The position numbers and the translations under genes are program-made. Below the pieces are notes generated by a model, which made no database searches, was not told where the DNA came from, and saw nothing but the letters and a program-made list of their open reading frames with translations. Below, in pieces: positions 42,598-50,764 of a stretch of 64,000 nucleotides of DNA. Source of the DNA: Halomonas denitrificans (GTDB lineage: Bacteria > Pseudomonadota > Gammaproteobacteria > Xanthomonadales > Wenzhouxiangellaceae); assembly GCA_019800895.1 (NCBI GenBank), contig JAHVKF010000002.1, positions 558,001 through 622,000 on the forward strand, written 5' to 3'. Within the stretch, counting starts at the first letter, position 1. Each line of letters begins with the position of its first letter.

Positions 42598-43368
42598 ATG
42601 CTTCTGCGTAGCGTCATGCACCACGTCCGCGACCAGAACTGGTTCGCCGTGTTCCTCGACTTCCTGATCGTGGTCGTCGGGGTGTTCATTGGCATCCAGG
42701 TGGCGAACTGGAACGACGAGCGGGTGCAGCGGGAGCGGGAGCGTCTATTGCTCGCCGAGCTTCGCGAAGAAGCGATCCGCAATGCCGAGGCCGCGCGATC
42801 CGTGGGCGAAGGCCTGCGAGTCGGTGCCGCCTCCGGACGGAGAGTCCTGCGCCTTGCCGAAGCCGAGGGAACCGTCTGCCCGGACGATTGCTGGTCCGTG
42901 ATCGTCGACCTGATGCACGCCTCGCAATGGCAGCAGATCTCAAGCCGCTGGACCACCTACGAGGAATTGCGCCGCGCAGGCCTGCCGAGCGATCGACGCA
43001 TCATCGAAGCGGTCGAAACCCTGCTCCAGACCAACCATCGCGCCGCGCAGGGGCTGGAAATTCCCCCCGAATATCGGACTCTGGTCCGCCGGATGATCCC
43101 GATCGAACTGCAGGACGTCTATTGGTCCCACTGCTTCATCGAGGAAGGCGGTTACGAACGCTACGTCATGCCCTGCGCACCGCCTGTCGATTCCCCGCCC
43201 GTGCCGGCAACCGTAGTCCAGCTCATTCTCGGCGATCCGCGAATCATAGACACGCTTCGGGAATGGACAAGCATCGCGCTTCTGACTGGAAACGGTCTGG
43301 TGACCCAGCCGCCCGCAATGGCCGAAGACATCGTCGCTGCCATCGATACGGCAGCGGGTGCTCCATGA
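42598..43368 (+). CDS. DUF6090 family membrane protein, copy 2
   Basis: 256 residues, starting 12 bp after copy 1. It has the same membrane module (HHVRDQNWFAVFLDFLIV ...) and then a highly charged helix (RVQRERERLLLAELREEA), a possible coiled coil. The body is quite different from copy 1, but retains a Q-I-S-S-R-W-TTYEELRRAGLPSDRRIIEAV stretch equivalent to the sag-end helix of the family. Several cysteines (CPDDCW, SHCFIEE, VMPCAPP) are compatible with disulfides. ATGA overlap with copy 3. Confidence 0.82.
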   Translation: MLLRSVMHHVRDQNWFAVFLDFLIVVVGVFIGIQVANWNDERVQRERERLLLAELREEAIRNAEAARSVGEGLRVGAASGRRVLRLAEAEGTVCPDDCWSVIVDLMHASQWQQISSRWTTYEELRRAGLPSDRRIIEAVETLLQTNHRAAQGLEIPPEYRTLVRRMIPIELQDVYWSHCFIEEGGYERYVMPCAPPVDSPPVPATVVQLILGDPRIIDTLREWTSIALLTGNGLVTQPPAMAEDIVAAIDTAAGAP

Positions 43369-44120
43369 TCCTCCGTAGCCTCACGCGCCACGTCCGCGAC
43401 CAGAACTGGTTCGCCGTGTTCCTCGACTTCCTGATCGTGGTCGTCGGTGTGTTCATCGGCATCCAGGTGGCGAACTGGAACGAGGCCAGAAACAATCGCT
43501 CGATCGCGATGGGGCACCTGTCGGAAATCGCCGAGGACATCCAGACCCACCTGGACTTCCACCCCGAGTTGTACGACGCGGCCACCGCGCGGATCGCCGC
43601 GGTGGACTACATCTACGATCGGGCGTTAGGGCGCAGCCTGCCGGATCGACTAGTTCTTTCCACGGTCGAATGGGACGTCCCTCCGACCGAGGCACTGAGC
43701 GAGGAGGAACTGGACCGCATCATGGGCTCCGTCAACCTCATCCGCATCACCGTCGGCTCCCGGAACGGCTACGAGTCACTGATCAATTCAGGCAACCTCG
43801 GCCTGATCGAGAGCCGGGACCTGGCGCGCGCGATCCAGCATTACTAAGGGCAATACGACGACCTGCTCGATACCGGGGAAGTATTCCGGGCGTTCCGCAA
43901 CGACGGCGCCGCGGTCTTCCACGAGGCGGGAATCTCCGTATTCGATCGCCGTCCGGTCGAGGAGATCATCGAGATCACCCGAACCCACCCGCCCTTCGCC
44001 GCCTACCTGCGATCGACAAGGGAGTGGGCCATCGTCCATGCGGGCTTTCTCGAGAATCTCCGGATCGAGTCCGAAGCGTTGCTCGCCCGCATCAATGCAG
44101 AACTGGCAGCGGGACCATGA
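43365..44120 (+). pseudogene. DUF6090 copy 3, interrupted by an in-frame stop
   Basis: The frame opens at the ATG overlapping the stop of copy 2, and runs through the module R-H-V-R-DQNWFAVFLDFLIV and the family segment Y-E-S-L-INSGNLGLIESRDLARAIQHY. It then meets TAA at 43845-43847. The same frame continues for 90 more sense codons to TGA at 44118-44120 (GQYDDLLDTGEVFRAF, then RRPVEEIIEITRTHPPF and ENLRIESEALLARINAELA), which is the expected family C-terminus. The TAA replaces what is normally a second Tyr in Y-Y, so one base change explains it. The 160-residue product may still be made. A sequencing error is an alternative. Confidence 0.75.
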
Positions 44121-44302
44121 TGCTCCGTTCCGTTCCACGCCACGTCCGCGACCCGGGCCGGATCGCGGTCGTTCTCGACGTCCTGTTCGTGGTGCTCGCG
44201 ATCCACACTCGGAGTACCGCTTGCTGCTTCTTCGACCGCTGCGCCCCGCGCCGAGGCCGGTTCGGGTGGAGACGAACGGGTGTCAGGCCTGTCGGCGTCT
44301 GA
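44117..44302 (+). pseudogene. DUF6090 copy 4, truncated remnant
   Basis: The ATG overlaps the restored stop of copy 3. It encodes MMLRSVPRHVRDPGRIAVVL and DVLFVVLAI, clearly a decayed version of the DUF6090 membrane module, after which similarity is lost and a short unrelated tail (61 codons in all) runs over the end of the zinc-ribbon gene on the other strand. Confidence 0.6.
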
Positions 44303-44666
44303 ACAGGGCGCGCAGCAGTTCGGACAGCGAAAGCCGGGCCAGATCGCGGAACTCCCCGGCGTCGAGAAACACGCCCTCGCAACCGGAGCAGATCTCGTAG
44401 CGGATGTCCGGCTTGTGGGGGTCGGCGACGTGGCGCGTGGGACGACCGCAGCGCGGACAGTCGATATGGGTCAGCGCGTTCATCGCTTCGCCCTCGGCGG
44501 GTTCGCCCACATCGATGGCCTCGGCGATCTCGCTCTGCGCCAGCCAGTCGAGCTCGCCGGCATCGAACCAGATGCCGCCGCAGCCGGTGCAGCGGTCGAC
44601 CTCGACCCCGTCGGCCTCGACCGGCTCCATCGGCTCCCGGCACTTGGGGCAGCGCAGTTCGCTCAT
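44283..44666 (-). CDS. Zinc-ribbon (zf-TFIIB type) protein
   Basis: 127 residues with two zinc-ribbon units. The first has C-P-K-C and C-T-G-C-GGIWFDAGELDWL; the second has C-P-R-C and C-S-G-C-EGVFLDAGEFRDL. The GGIWFDAGEL signature is typical of the small zf-TFIIB family, and the duplication is of the whole unit. Structural zinc binding is expected, but the function is unknown. Start at MSELRCPKC (44666); an in-frame GTG four codons upstream cannot be excluded, and no strong ribosome site is seen for either. Convergent with the DUF6090 remnant. Confidence 0.85.
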   Translation of the reverse strand: MSELRCPKCREPMEPVEADGVEVDRCTGCGGIWFDAGELDWLAQSEIAEAIDVGEPAEGEAMNALTHIDCPRCGRPTRHVADPHKPDIRYEICSGCEGVFLDAGEFRDLARLSLSELLRALFRRRQA

Positions 44667-44988
44667 CGCGGGGGGCACGTTGGCGTCGGCAATTCGGGGA
44701 TCGTGGGCGTCGGAGGCACACGCGGTCCGCGCGCCGTGGTCGGGCGGCTGGGCATCGGCGATTTCCCTGTGGGTTCCGGGCGGGGGACGTCCAATGGTAG
44801 GCAAAGCGACGCCTTTCGTCCACGCGTCGTCCACGCGGGCAAGGCTTCGCCGATCGGGACCGTTTGCATTCCTCCGTCGATTGGAGGATTCTGCGGAGAC
44901 ATTCCGCGTTCTCCGGCGGTCCGCGCGACCCCGCAACGACGTGAGGATTCCGCGGCCGGCGGGCCGCATCGCTGACGAGGGAGCCACC
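44667..44988. other. Divergent intergenic region, no gene seen
   Basis: 322 bp between the zinc-ribbon start and the dioxygenase start. Frames continue through from both sides but give Arg/Pro-rich noise. No repeat, hairpin or clear promoter pair was recognised. Confidence 0.4.
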
Positions 44989-45696
44989 ATGACCCGTTCC
45001 ACCGACCCCACCGACCCCGTAGATGCCGTAGATGCCGTCGACCTCTCCAATTCCACCGACCCGACCGATTCCCGCCGCCGACGCGTTCTGACCGGCGCAC
45101 TCGGGGCGGCCGCGGCAGCGGCTGGCGCGCCCCTGCTGGCGGCCGTGACGCCCACCCAGACCGAGGGCCCGTTCTATCCGGTCGTCGAGCAGGCCGACAC
45201 GGACGCCGACCTGACCCGCATCGAAGGATACGCCGAGGCCGCGACCGGCGAGGTGGTGGTGGTCGAAGGTCGCGTGCTGGACGAGAACGGGTCACCGATC
45301 GAGGGGGCCCTGGTCGACGTCTGGCAGGCCAACGCCAACGGCCGCTACGCCCACGAAGCCGATCCCAACCCGGCGCCGCTGGACCCGAACTTCCAGGGCT
45401 GGGCGAAGTTGGTGACCGACGCCGAGGGCCGGTACCGCTTCCGCACGATCAAGCCGGGGCCGTACAAGGTGGCCGACGAGTGGAGCCGTCCGCCGCACAT
45501 CCACTTCAAGGTGGCGCGGCGCGGCTTCCATGAGTTGACCACCCAGATGTATTTCGCCGGCGACCCGCTCAACGACGTCGACCGCCTGCTTCAGTCCGTG
45601 CCGGAGGCGCAGCGCGGCATGCTGGTCGTCGACTTCCGCCCGCGGGACGCGGACGCGCCGACGGGCCGCTTCGACCTCGTGCTTGCATCGGTCTGA
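44989..45696 (+). CDS. Tat-exported intradiol ring-cleavage dioxygenase-like protein
   Basis: 235 residues. An Asp/Thr/Ser-rich N-terminus is followed by a twin-arginine-type signal (SRRRRVLTGALGAAAAAAGA), so export is likely. The mature part starts T-P-T-Q-T-EGPFYPV, the opening of the protocatechuate 3,4-dioxygenase family. It has VDVWQANANGRYAHE, where the first Fe-ligand Tyr lies, YRFRTIKPGPY (second Tyr region) and RPPHIHFKV with the two His ligands. All four non-haem Fe(III) ligands appear present. It should cleave a catechol-type ring between the hydroxyls; the substrate is unknown. No other aromatic-degradation gene is in the window. Confidence 0.87.
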   Translation: MTRSTDPTDPVDAVDAVDLSNSTDPTDSRRRRVLTGALGAAAAAAGAPLLAAVTPTQTEGPFYPVVEQADTDADLTRIEGYAEAATGEVVVVEGRVLDENGSPIEGALVDVWQANANGRYAHEADPNPAPLDPNFQGWAKLVTDAEGRYRFRTIKPGPYKVADEWSRPPHIHFKVARRGFHELTTQMYFAGDPLNDVDRLLQSVPEAQRGMLVVDFRPRDADAPTGRFDLVLASV

Positions 45697-45705
45697 GCGA
45701 CCCTG

Positions 45706-45722
45706 CCCCGGGCCGCCCGGGG
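45706..45722. terminator. GC-rich hairpin after the dioxygenase
   Basis: CCCCGGG-CCG-CCCGGGG, a perfect 7-bp stem 10 bp after the stop codon at 45696 and between convergent genes. No T-run follows. Confidence 0.45.
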
Positions 45723-45739
45723 CGCGGTCTCGCGGACTC

Positions 45740-45799
45740 AACTTGCAAGATAAACTTGCGGATTCGACTCGTTGATTCGACTAGTCGATTCGATTGGCC
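45740..45799. repeat. 13-bp-period direct repeats
   Basis: AACTTGC occurs at 45740 and 45753, and GATTCGA(C/T)T at 45761, 45774 and 45787; every step within each series is 13 bp. The tract is AT-richer than its surroundings and overlaps the last codons and stop of the convergent PAS/EAL gene. Confidence 0.6.
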
Positions 45800-48700
45800 C
45801 CGGCGACGGCCCGCACGTCGAACCGTCGACCGGACTCGAGAAGCGCCTCGAACTCGTCCGGCGGAAGCGGACGGGAAAAGTAGTAGCCCTGGGCGACCGG
45901 GCAGCGCTCCGCGGCCAGGAAGCGCAGGTGCTCGTCGGTCTCGACCCCTTCGGCCACCGCCTCGATCTCCAGGTCGCGGGCCAGCGCCAGGATCGTCCGG
46001 ATGATGGCTTCGTCCTCGCCGCTGCCGCCGACCCGGTCGATGAACTCGCGGTCGATCTTGAGCACGTCGATCGGGAAGCTCCGCAGGTAGGTCAGGGACG
46101 AATAGCCCTTGCCGAAGTCGTCGAGCGCGATCCCCACGCCAAGGGCACGAAGTCGTTCGAGGATCTCGGTCGCCGCCTCGGGGTCGCGTGCCAGGGATGT
46201 CTCGGTAAGCTCGAGTTCAAGGCTCGAGGGTTCGACGCCGGTGGCCGAGAGCGCTTCGCGTACCGTGCCGGCCAGGTCGTGCTGCCGGAACTGCTCGAAG
46301 GACAGGTTCACCGATACCCGGAACGGTGAGCGCCGCCCCGACGAACCTGCGGCGAGCGGTTGCCAGCTTCGCAGGAATCGACACGCCGTACGGAGCACCC
46401 ACTCGCCGACCGGGATGATCAGGCCCGTCTTTTCCAGCATCGGGATGAACCGATCGGGCGGGACGCGTCCGCGCTCGGGGTGCTCCCACCGGATCAGCGC
46501 CTCGGCGCCGACGATTCTCCCGTTCACGATCGAGACCTTCGGCTGGAACTCCAGGACGAACTCCTCGCGTTCGAGAGCGCGGCGCAGACTGGCGTGGGTC
46601 TCCAGCCATTGCTGTGCCTCTTCGGCCATGCTCCGCGAAAAGACCGCGACCTGGCCGCCGCCCTGCTGCTTGGACCGGGTCAGGGCGGCTTCGGCGCCCT
46701 GCAGCAGCTGCTCGGCGTCGGTGGAGTCCTCGGGTGCGAACGCGATTCCGATTCCCGCGGTCACGTGGATCTCGCGCCCATCGATCGAGATCGGCTCGGC
46801 GATGGCCGCCTGGAGCCGTTCGGCCGAGTTCTCCGCCCAGAGCTGGCTTCGGTCCCCGGACAGCAGGACGATGAACCGGTCGCCACTGCCCCGGCCGACC
46901 GAGTCGCCGGGGTTCACCCCAGCGTCGAGGCGCTCGGCGATCTGCTGGAGCACCCGGTCGCCGCCGGCCTGGCCGAGCGTGGCATTGACCTTGGCGAAAT
47001 CGTCCAGCCCGACGTAGAGGACCGCGATGCCGAAGTCCGCTTCACCGACGCGGCGCAACAACTGGACGAGACGATCACGAACCACGCCGCGATTGGCGAG
47101 CCCGGTCACCGCATCGTAGTTGGTGAGTCGCTCCAGTTCCTTCTCGGTCCGCAGTTTCTCGGAAATGTCGTAATGGGTCGAGATGTAGTGCGTGATCCCG
47201 CCGGTCTCGTCGCGGACCGGCGCGATGCTCATGTCGGCGTGGTAGGTCGATCCATCCTGCCGACGGTTGACGAACACGCCGTGGAACGGTTTTCCGGACA
47301 CCAGGGCGCGCTCCAACCGCTCCTGGACATCCGGCGCGGTCTGCCCGGACCGTAGGAGCGCCGGCGTTCGGCCGAGCACCTCGGAGGACGCGTAGCCCGT
47401 GACGCGCTCGAAGGCCGGGTTCACGTATTCGATGATCCGCTGCGGATCGGTGATCATGACCGCTTCGGCGGACTGCTCGAGCGCGCGCGACAGCTTGCTC
47501 CGTTCGAGCTCCAGCGCGCGCTGCTCGGTCATGTCGCGGGAGATCCCGAACACGCCGAACGGCCGTCCGTCGCCATCGCGGCAGACGCCCTTGGTGGTGT
47601 GCATGTAGCGCAGGCCGACCGCGGCAGGAACCGTTTCGTGGATGCGCTGGGTCCGGCCGCTCGCGATCACTTCGCGGTCGGCTTCCTCGATTCGCGCGGC
47701 GCTGTCCTCCGGAAACACCTCGGCGTCGGTCTTGCCGACGATCTGTTCGGCGTCGAGACCGAGAAAGGCCAGGCCGGCCCGGTTCATGTGCAGGTAGCGG
47801 CCCTCCAGGTCCTTGACGAAGATCACTTCCGAGGTGTTCTCGGAGATGCCGGAAAGGATCGCGTGCTGTTCTCGCTCGCGCTGTTCGACATCGCGCTGGG
47901 CCGTGATGTCCCGGCCGATCGCGTAGAGTTCCGCGCTGCCGGTTCCATCCAGTGCACCGAGCTTGACCTCCAGCAAGGCGCGTTTGCCGTCGCCCCGCAC
48001 GACCTCCCACTCGAAGGACTGTGGTTCGCCGGACGCAGCCCGCTGGAGATACTCGCAGCCCTTGTCCCAGGAGCTGCGGCCATCGGGCTGCAACGGTGGA
48101 GAAATATCGGTGAAGCTGCGCCCGATCAGCCAATCGCGCTTCCAACCGAACAGCGCTTCAACGCGGTCGTTGCAGTCAACGTAGGTTCCGTCGCGACGGT
48201 GCAGGGAAACCCCATCAGGGATACCTTCGAACAGGGCGCGATAGTTCGCTTCGCTTCTCCGTCGCGCCTCCTCGGCGCGGCGCTCCTGGGTGATGTCCCG
48301 CACGATCGCGTGCAGGTTTGCATCGTCGACGCCGTCGAGCCGGCCGAGCTGCACTTCGGCCAGGACCTCGTTGCCCGACCGATCGTGATGCACCCATTCG
48401 AACACCTGGAGTTCCCTACCCAGCGCGGCCTCGATCAGTTTCGGTGCCTTGTCGGCGGAGCGCTGGCCGTCGGGCTGGACCTCAGGCGAGACATCCAGCG
48501 GGGTCATGCCGATCAGCTCCTCGCGCGTGTACCCGTACGTTCGGGCGGCGGCTTCGTTGCAGTCGACGAAGCGCTCGTTGTTCAACAGGACCACGCCGTT
48601 GAGCACGTGATCGAACAGGTGCCGGTAGCGGGTCTCGCTCTCCGTCAGTGCCGCACGGGTCCGATCCCATGCGCGCCGCAGGCGGAACGCCTCCAGGACG

Positions 48701-49182
48701 CGGATCACGGCGGGCGCGAATCGAGCGGGGTCGGATGTCGCCACCACGTCGTCGATGCCCCGCTGCATCAGCGCGATCGCTCGCCGAGCGTCGATGTCCT
48801 TGCCGACGAGCAGCACCGGCAGGCGCTCATGGCGCGATCGCAGGAGGTCAACGGCGTGGATCGCCTCGTCGGCGCTCGCCGAGCCGAAGAACACGATGAC
48901 GTCAGGTGCCCAGTCGACCGGATACGGGGCGTGGGCCAACCCGGCCTCCACGCATCGCCACTCGACGGCGTAGCCCGCCTCCTCGAGGCTGGCCAGCGAT
49001 CGGGATCGGGGCTCGGGCGCGGCGCCACGAACCAGCAGGCGCAAGCGCCGCGACCCGCTCTCCTGCGGGTCCACCGGATTCGCTCCTGCAGGTGAAGGCT
49101 TCCCGGGTCGGGTCTCGCTCCGAGAGGCCGGCCGGTCATCGGCCGGTCCGCTCGCGGTTTCGTCGTATCGCGTCCGATCCAT
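45781..49182 (-). CDS. Multi-PAS GGDEF/EAL protein, probable c-di-GMP phosphodiesterase
   Basis: About 1133 residues from the ATG at 49182; the frame is open further upstream but looks non-coding. Order: a degenerate response-regulator-like domain (about 45-165, VIVFFGSASADEAIHAVDLL); four PAS domains, each with a Y-G-Y- or LGWKRDWLIG-like core and C-terminal D-I-T repeats; a GGDEF domain with NYDAVTGLANRG at its start; then EAL. The GGDEF site reads RGSGDRF, so cyclase activity is probably lost. The EAL site is intact: AEALIRWEHP, SVNLSFEQF, ELTETSL, DDFGKGYSSL, KIDREFI and VAEGVET. It likely degrades c-di-GMP in response to PAS signals; no membrane span is seen. Confidence 0.92.
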   Translation of the reverse strand: MDRTRYDETASGPADDRPASRSETRPGKPSPAGANPVDPQESGSRRLRLLVRGAAPEPRSRSLASLEEAGYAVEWRCVEAGLAHAPYPVDWAPDVIVFFGSASADEAIHAVDLLRSRHERLPVLLVGKDIDARRAIALMQRGIDDVVATSDPARFAPAVIRVLEAFRLRRAWDRTRAALTESETRYRHLFDHVLNGVVLLNNERFVDCNEAAARTYGYTREELIGMTPLDVSPEVQPDGQRSADKAPKLIEAALGRELQVFEWVHHDRSGNEVLAEVQLGRLDGVDDANLHAIVRDITQERRAEEARRRSEANYRALFEGIPDGVSLHRRDGTYVDCNDRVEALFGWKRDWLIGRSFTDISPPLQPDGRSSWDKGCEYLQRAASGEPQSFEWEVVRGDGKRALLEVKLGALDGTGSAELYAIGRDITAQRDVEQREREQHAILSGISENTSEVIFVKDLEGRYLHMNRAGLAFLGLDAEQIVGKTDAEVFPEDSAARIEEADREVIASGRTQRIHETVPAAVGLRYMHTTKGVCRDGDGRPFGVFGISRDMTEQRALELERSKLSRALEQSAEAVMITDPQRIIEYVNPAFERVTGYASSEVLGRTPALLRSGQTAPDVQERLERALVSGKPFHGVFVNRRQDGSTYHADMSIAPVRDETGGITHYISTHYDISEKLRTEKELERLTNYDAVTGLANRGVVRDRLVQLLRRVGEADFGIAVLYVGLDDFAKVNATLGQAGGDRVLQQIAERLDAGVNPGDSVGRGSGDRFIVLLSGDRSQLWAENSAERLQAAIAEPISIDGREIHVTAGIGIAFAPEDSTDAEQLLQGAEAALTRSKQQGGGQVAVFSRSMAEEAQQWLETHASLRRALEREEFVLEFQPKVSIVNGRIVGAEALIRWEHPERGRVPPDRFIPMLEKTGLIIPVGEWVLRTACRFLRSWQPLAAGSSGRRSPFRVSVNLSFEQFRQHDLAGTVREALSATGVEPSSLELELTETSLARDPEAATEILERLRALGVGIALDDFGKGYSSLTYLRSFPIDVLKIDREFIDRVGGSGEDEAIIRTILALARDLEIEAVAEGVETDEHLRFLAAERCPVAQGYYFSRPLPPDEFEALLESGRRFDVRAVAGANRID

Positions 49183-49414
49183 AGCGATCGCTGGGCGGTG
49201 CGAGGCATCGATCCGTGGCTCCGGGCCCCGCGTCGACCGAATGCGTGGACTCCCTACCCTACCATCGACCGCACGTTCGGCGAAAGCGCGCCGGCACGGC
49301 TGCGCGAGCGCCCCGGAGTCGGGCTCGGGGCGGTTCCTCAGGCCCTGCCCGCGGCCCCGATCGTGCCCGGAACGCCGGACAGGGTGACGTGATCGCCGCA
49401 CGGGTGCTCATCGT

Positions 49415-50548
49415 CTACCAGCCTCGGCATCGGCTCAGCGATTCCGTGTGTTCACCGTCTGCCGCAATCAGCGCCATGCGCTCGAACTGCCCGGCCGTCG
49501 CGCAGGCGTGGTTCGGCAGGACGCGAAGGCGGCGACCGATCGGAAAGTCCGCAGTGTCCAGCGCCTGACCGTCGCGCCGGCCGACCAGGCCGTGCTCCTG
49601 GTTGGTCGCCCGGACGATGACTTCGGGGGCCAGGACCTTGCCGTCCTCGTCGCAGACCAGGCCGTAGCCCTGGTCGACGGCCTGATCCGCCGTACCGCGA
49701 TCACGCGACAACGCCATCCAGCCCGCGTCGACCAGCACTTCGCCCTGGTCGGATCGATGGCCGATGACTTCGGTCAGTACCGAGATCGCGATGTCGTCGA
49801 TCTCGCAGACGCCGAGTCCGGCCATGACCAGGTCCATGAAGGCATACACGCCGGCGCGCACTTCGGTGACGCCAGCGAGGTTGTCCGCAAACAGGGCCGT
49901 CGGCGTCGAACCCACGCTGACGACCGGGGCTTCGAAGCCTGCGGCGCGCAGTCGACCGGCAGCCGCCACGGCATCGTCCCGTTCCTTCTCTGCGATGCGC
50001 TTCAGGCAGGTGCGATCTCGGCAGGCGTAGGATCCGCCGGCGTGGACCATCACGCCGGCCGCCGTTACGCCCGCGCGTTCGAGAATGCGTGCGCATTCGA
50101 CCAGCGTCGGATCGTCCGGACGAAAACCCGCGCGGTGTCCGTCGGCATCGACTTCGAGCAGGACACGAAACGGCACGCCGGTGCGCTCCGCGGCGGCGGC
50201 CACGGCCCGCGCCGCCTCCGGGTGGTCAAGGATCAATGTGAGATTCATGCCGTCGCGGATGCGGCGGGCTGCGGCGTCGAGCTTGCCCGGCGCGATGCCG
50301 ACCGCATACAGCAGGTCGTCGAATCCGGCGGCGAAGAAGTGATCGGCCTCGCCCAGCGTCGATACCGTTGCGCCCCCGGGGTGGCCGACCAGCATGCGGC
50401 GAGCCAGTTCGACATTCTTGACGGTCTTCATGTGCGGGCGCAGCGGCACGCCCAGCGCGTCCACGCGCGCGTTCAAGCGACCCAGGTTCCGCGCGAACCG
50501 GGCTTCGTCGATCAGGAGGGCGGGCGTGGGAAGTCGGCGACGGTCCAT
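49415..50548 (-). CDS. DSD1-family PLP-dependent enzyme (D-threonine aldolase/D-serine dehydratase type)
   Basis: 377 residues from the ATG at 50548 (RRRLPTPALLIDEARFARNL). Fold type III, alanine-racemase-like barrel: R-P-H-M-K-T-VKN carries the PLP lysine (Lys41), with VLLEVDADGHRAGF, VMVHAGGSYAC and VVSVGSTPTA for phosphate and substrate binding. The C-terminal domain has the metal site R-V-L-PNHACATAG; the His-x-Cys pair is like the zinc ligands of eukaryotic-type D-serine dehydratase, whereas classic D-threonine aldolases are reported with His-x-Asp. So D-serine or D-threonine or D-hydroxy-amino acids are possible substrates. It lies 232 bp from the PAS/EAL gene on the same strand. Confidence 0.85.
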   Translation of the reverse strand: MDRRRLPTPALLIDEARFARNLGRLNARVDALGVPLRPHMKTVKNVELARRMLVGHPGGATVSTLGEADHFFAAGFDDLLYAVGIAPGKLDAAARRIRDGMNLTLILDHPEAARAVAAAAERTGVPFRVLLEVDADGHRAGFRPDDPTLVECARILERAGVTAAGVMVHAGGSYACRDRTCLKRIAEKERDDAVAAAGRLRAAGFEAPVVSVGSTPTALFADNLAGVTEVRAGVYAFMDLVMAGLGVCEIDDIAISVLTEVIGHRSDQGEVLVDAGWMALSRDRGTADQAVDQGYGLVCDEDGKVLAPEVIVRATNQEHGLVGRRDGQALDTADFPIGRRLRVLPNHACATAGQFERMALIAADGEHTESLSRCRGW

Positions 50549-50683
50549 CCGATGCCTCGTGATGCGGGGTCCGGTCCATTGTCGCCCGGCGCGCGGCGCG
50601 CTGCCCACACGATCGTCGTGCGCCGCCGGACCTGCGAGCGACGGCGCTTCGGCCTTCGCCCACGACATCCGTCCCTGCGCACG

Positions 50684-50715
50684 AAAAAGGGCGCGGACCG
50701 AGCCGGTCCGCGCCC
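50684..50715 (-). terminator. Intrinsic terminator of the carbonic anhydrase gene
   Basis: On the minus strand GGGCGCGGACC and GGTCCGCGCCC form a perfect 11-bp stem with a 5-nt loop, immediately followed by five T. It begins 50 bp after the stop of the carbonic anhydrase gene. This is the best intrinsic terminator in the window. Confidence 0.9.
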
Positions 50716-50764
50716 ATGCCGTCGACGTTCCTCGCTGTCGCGGTCGCCGATCAGCGGAGAGCGT

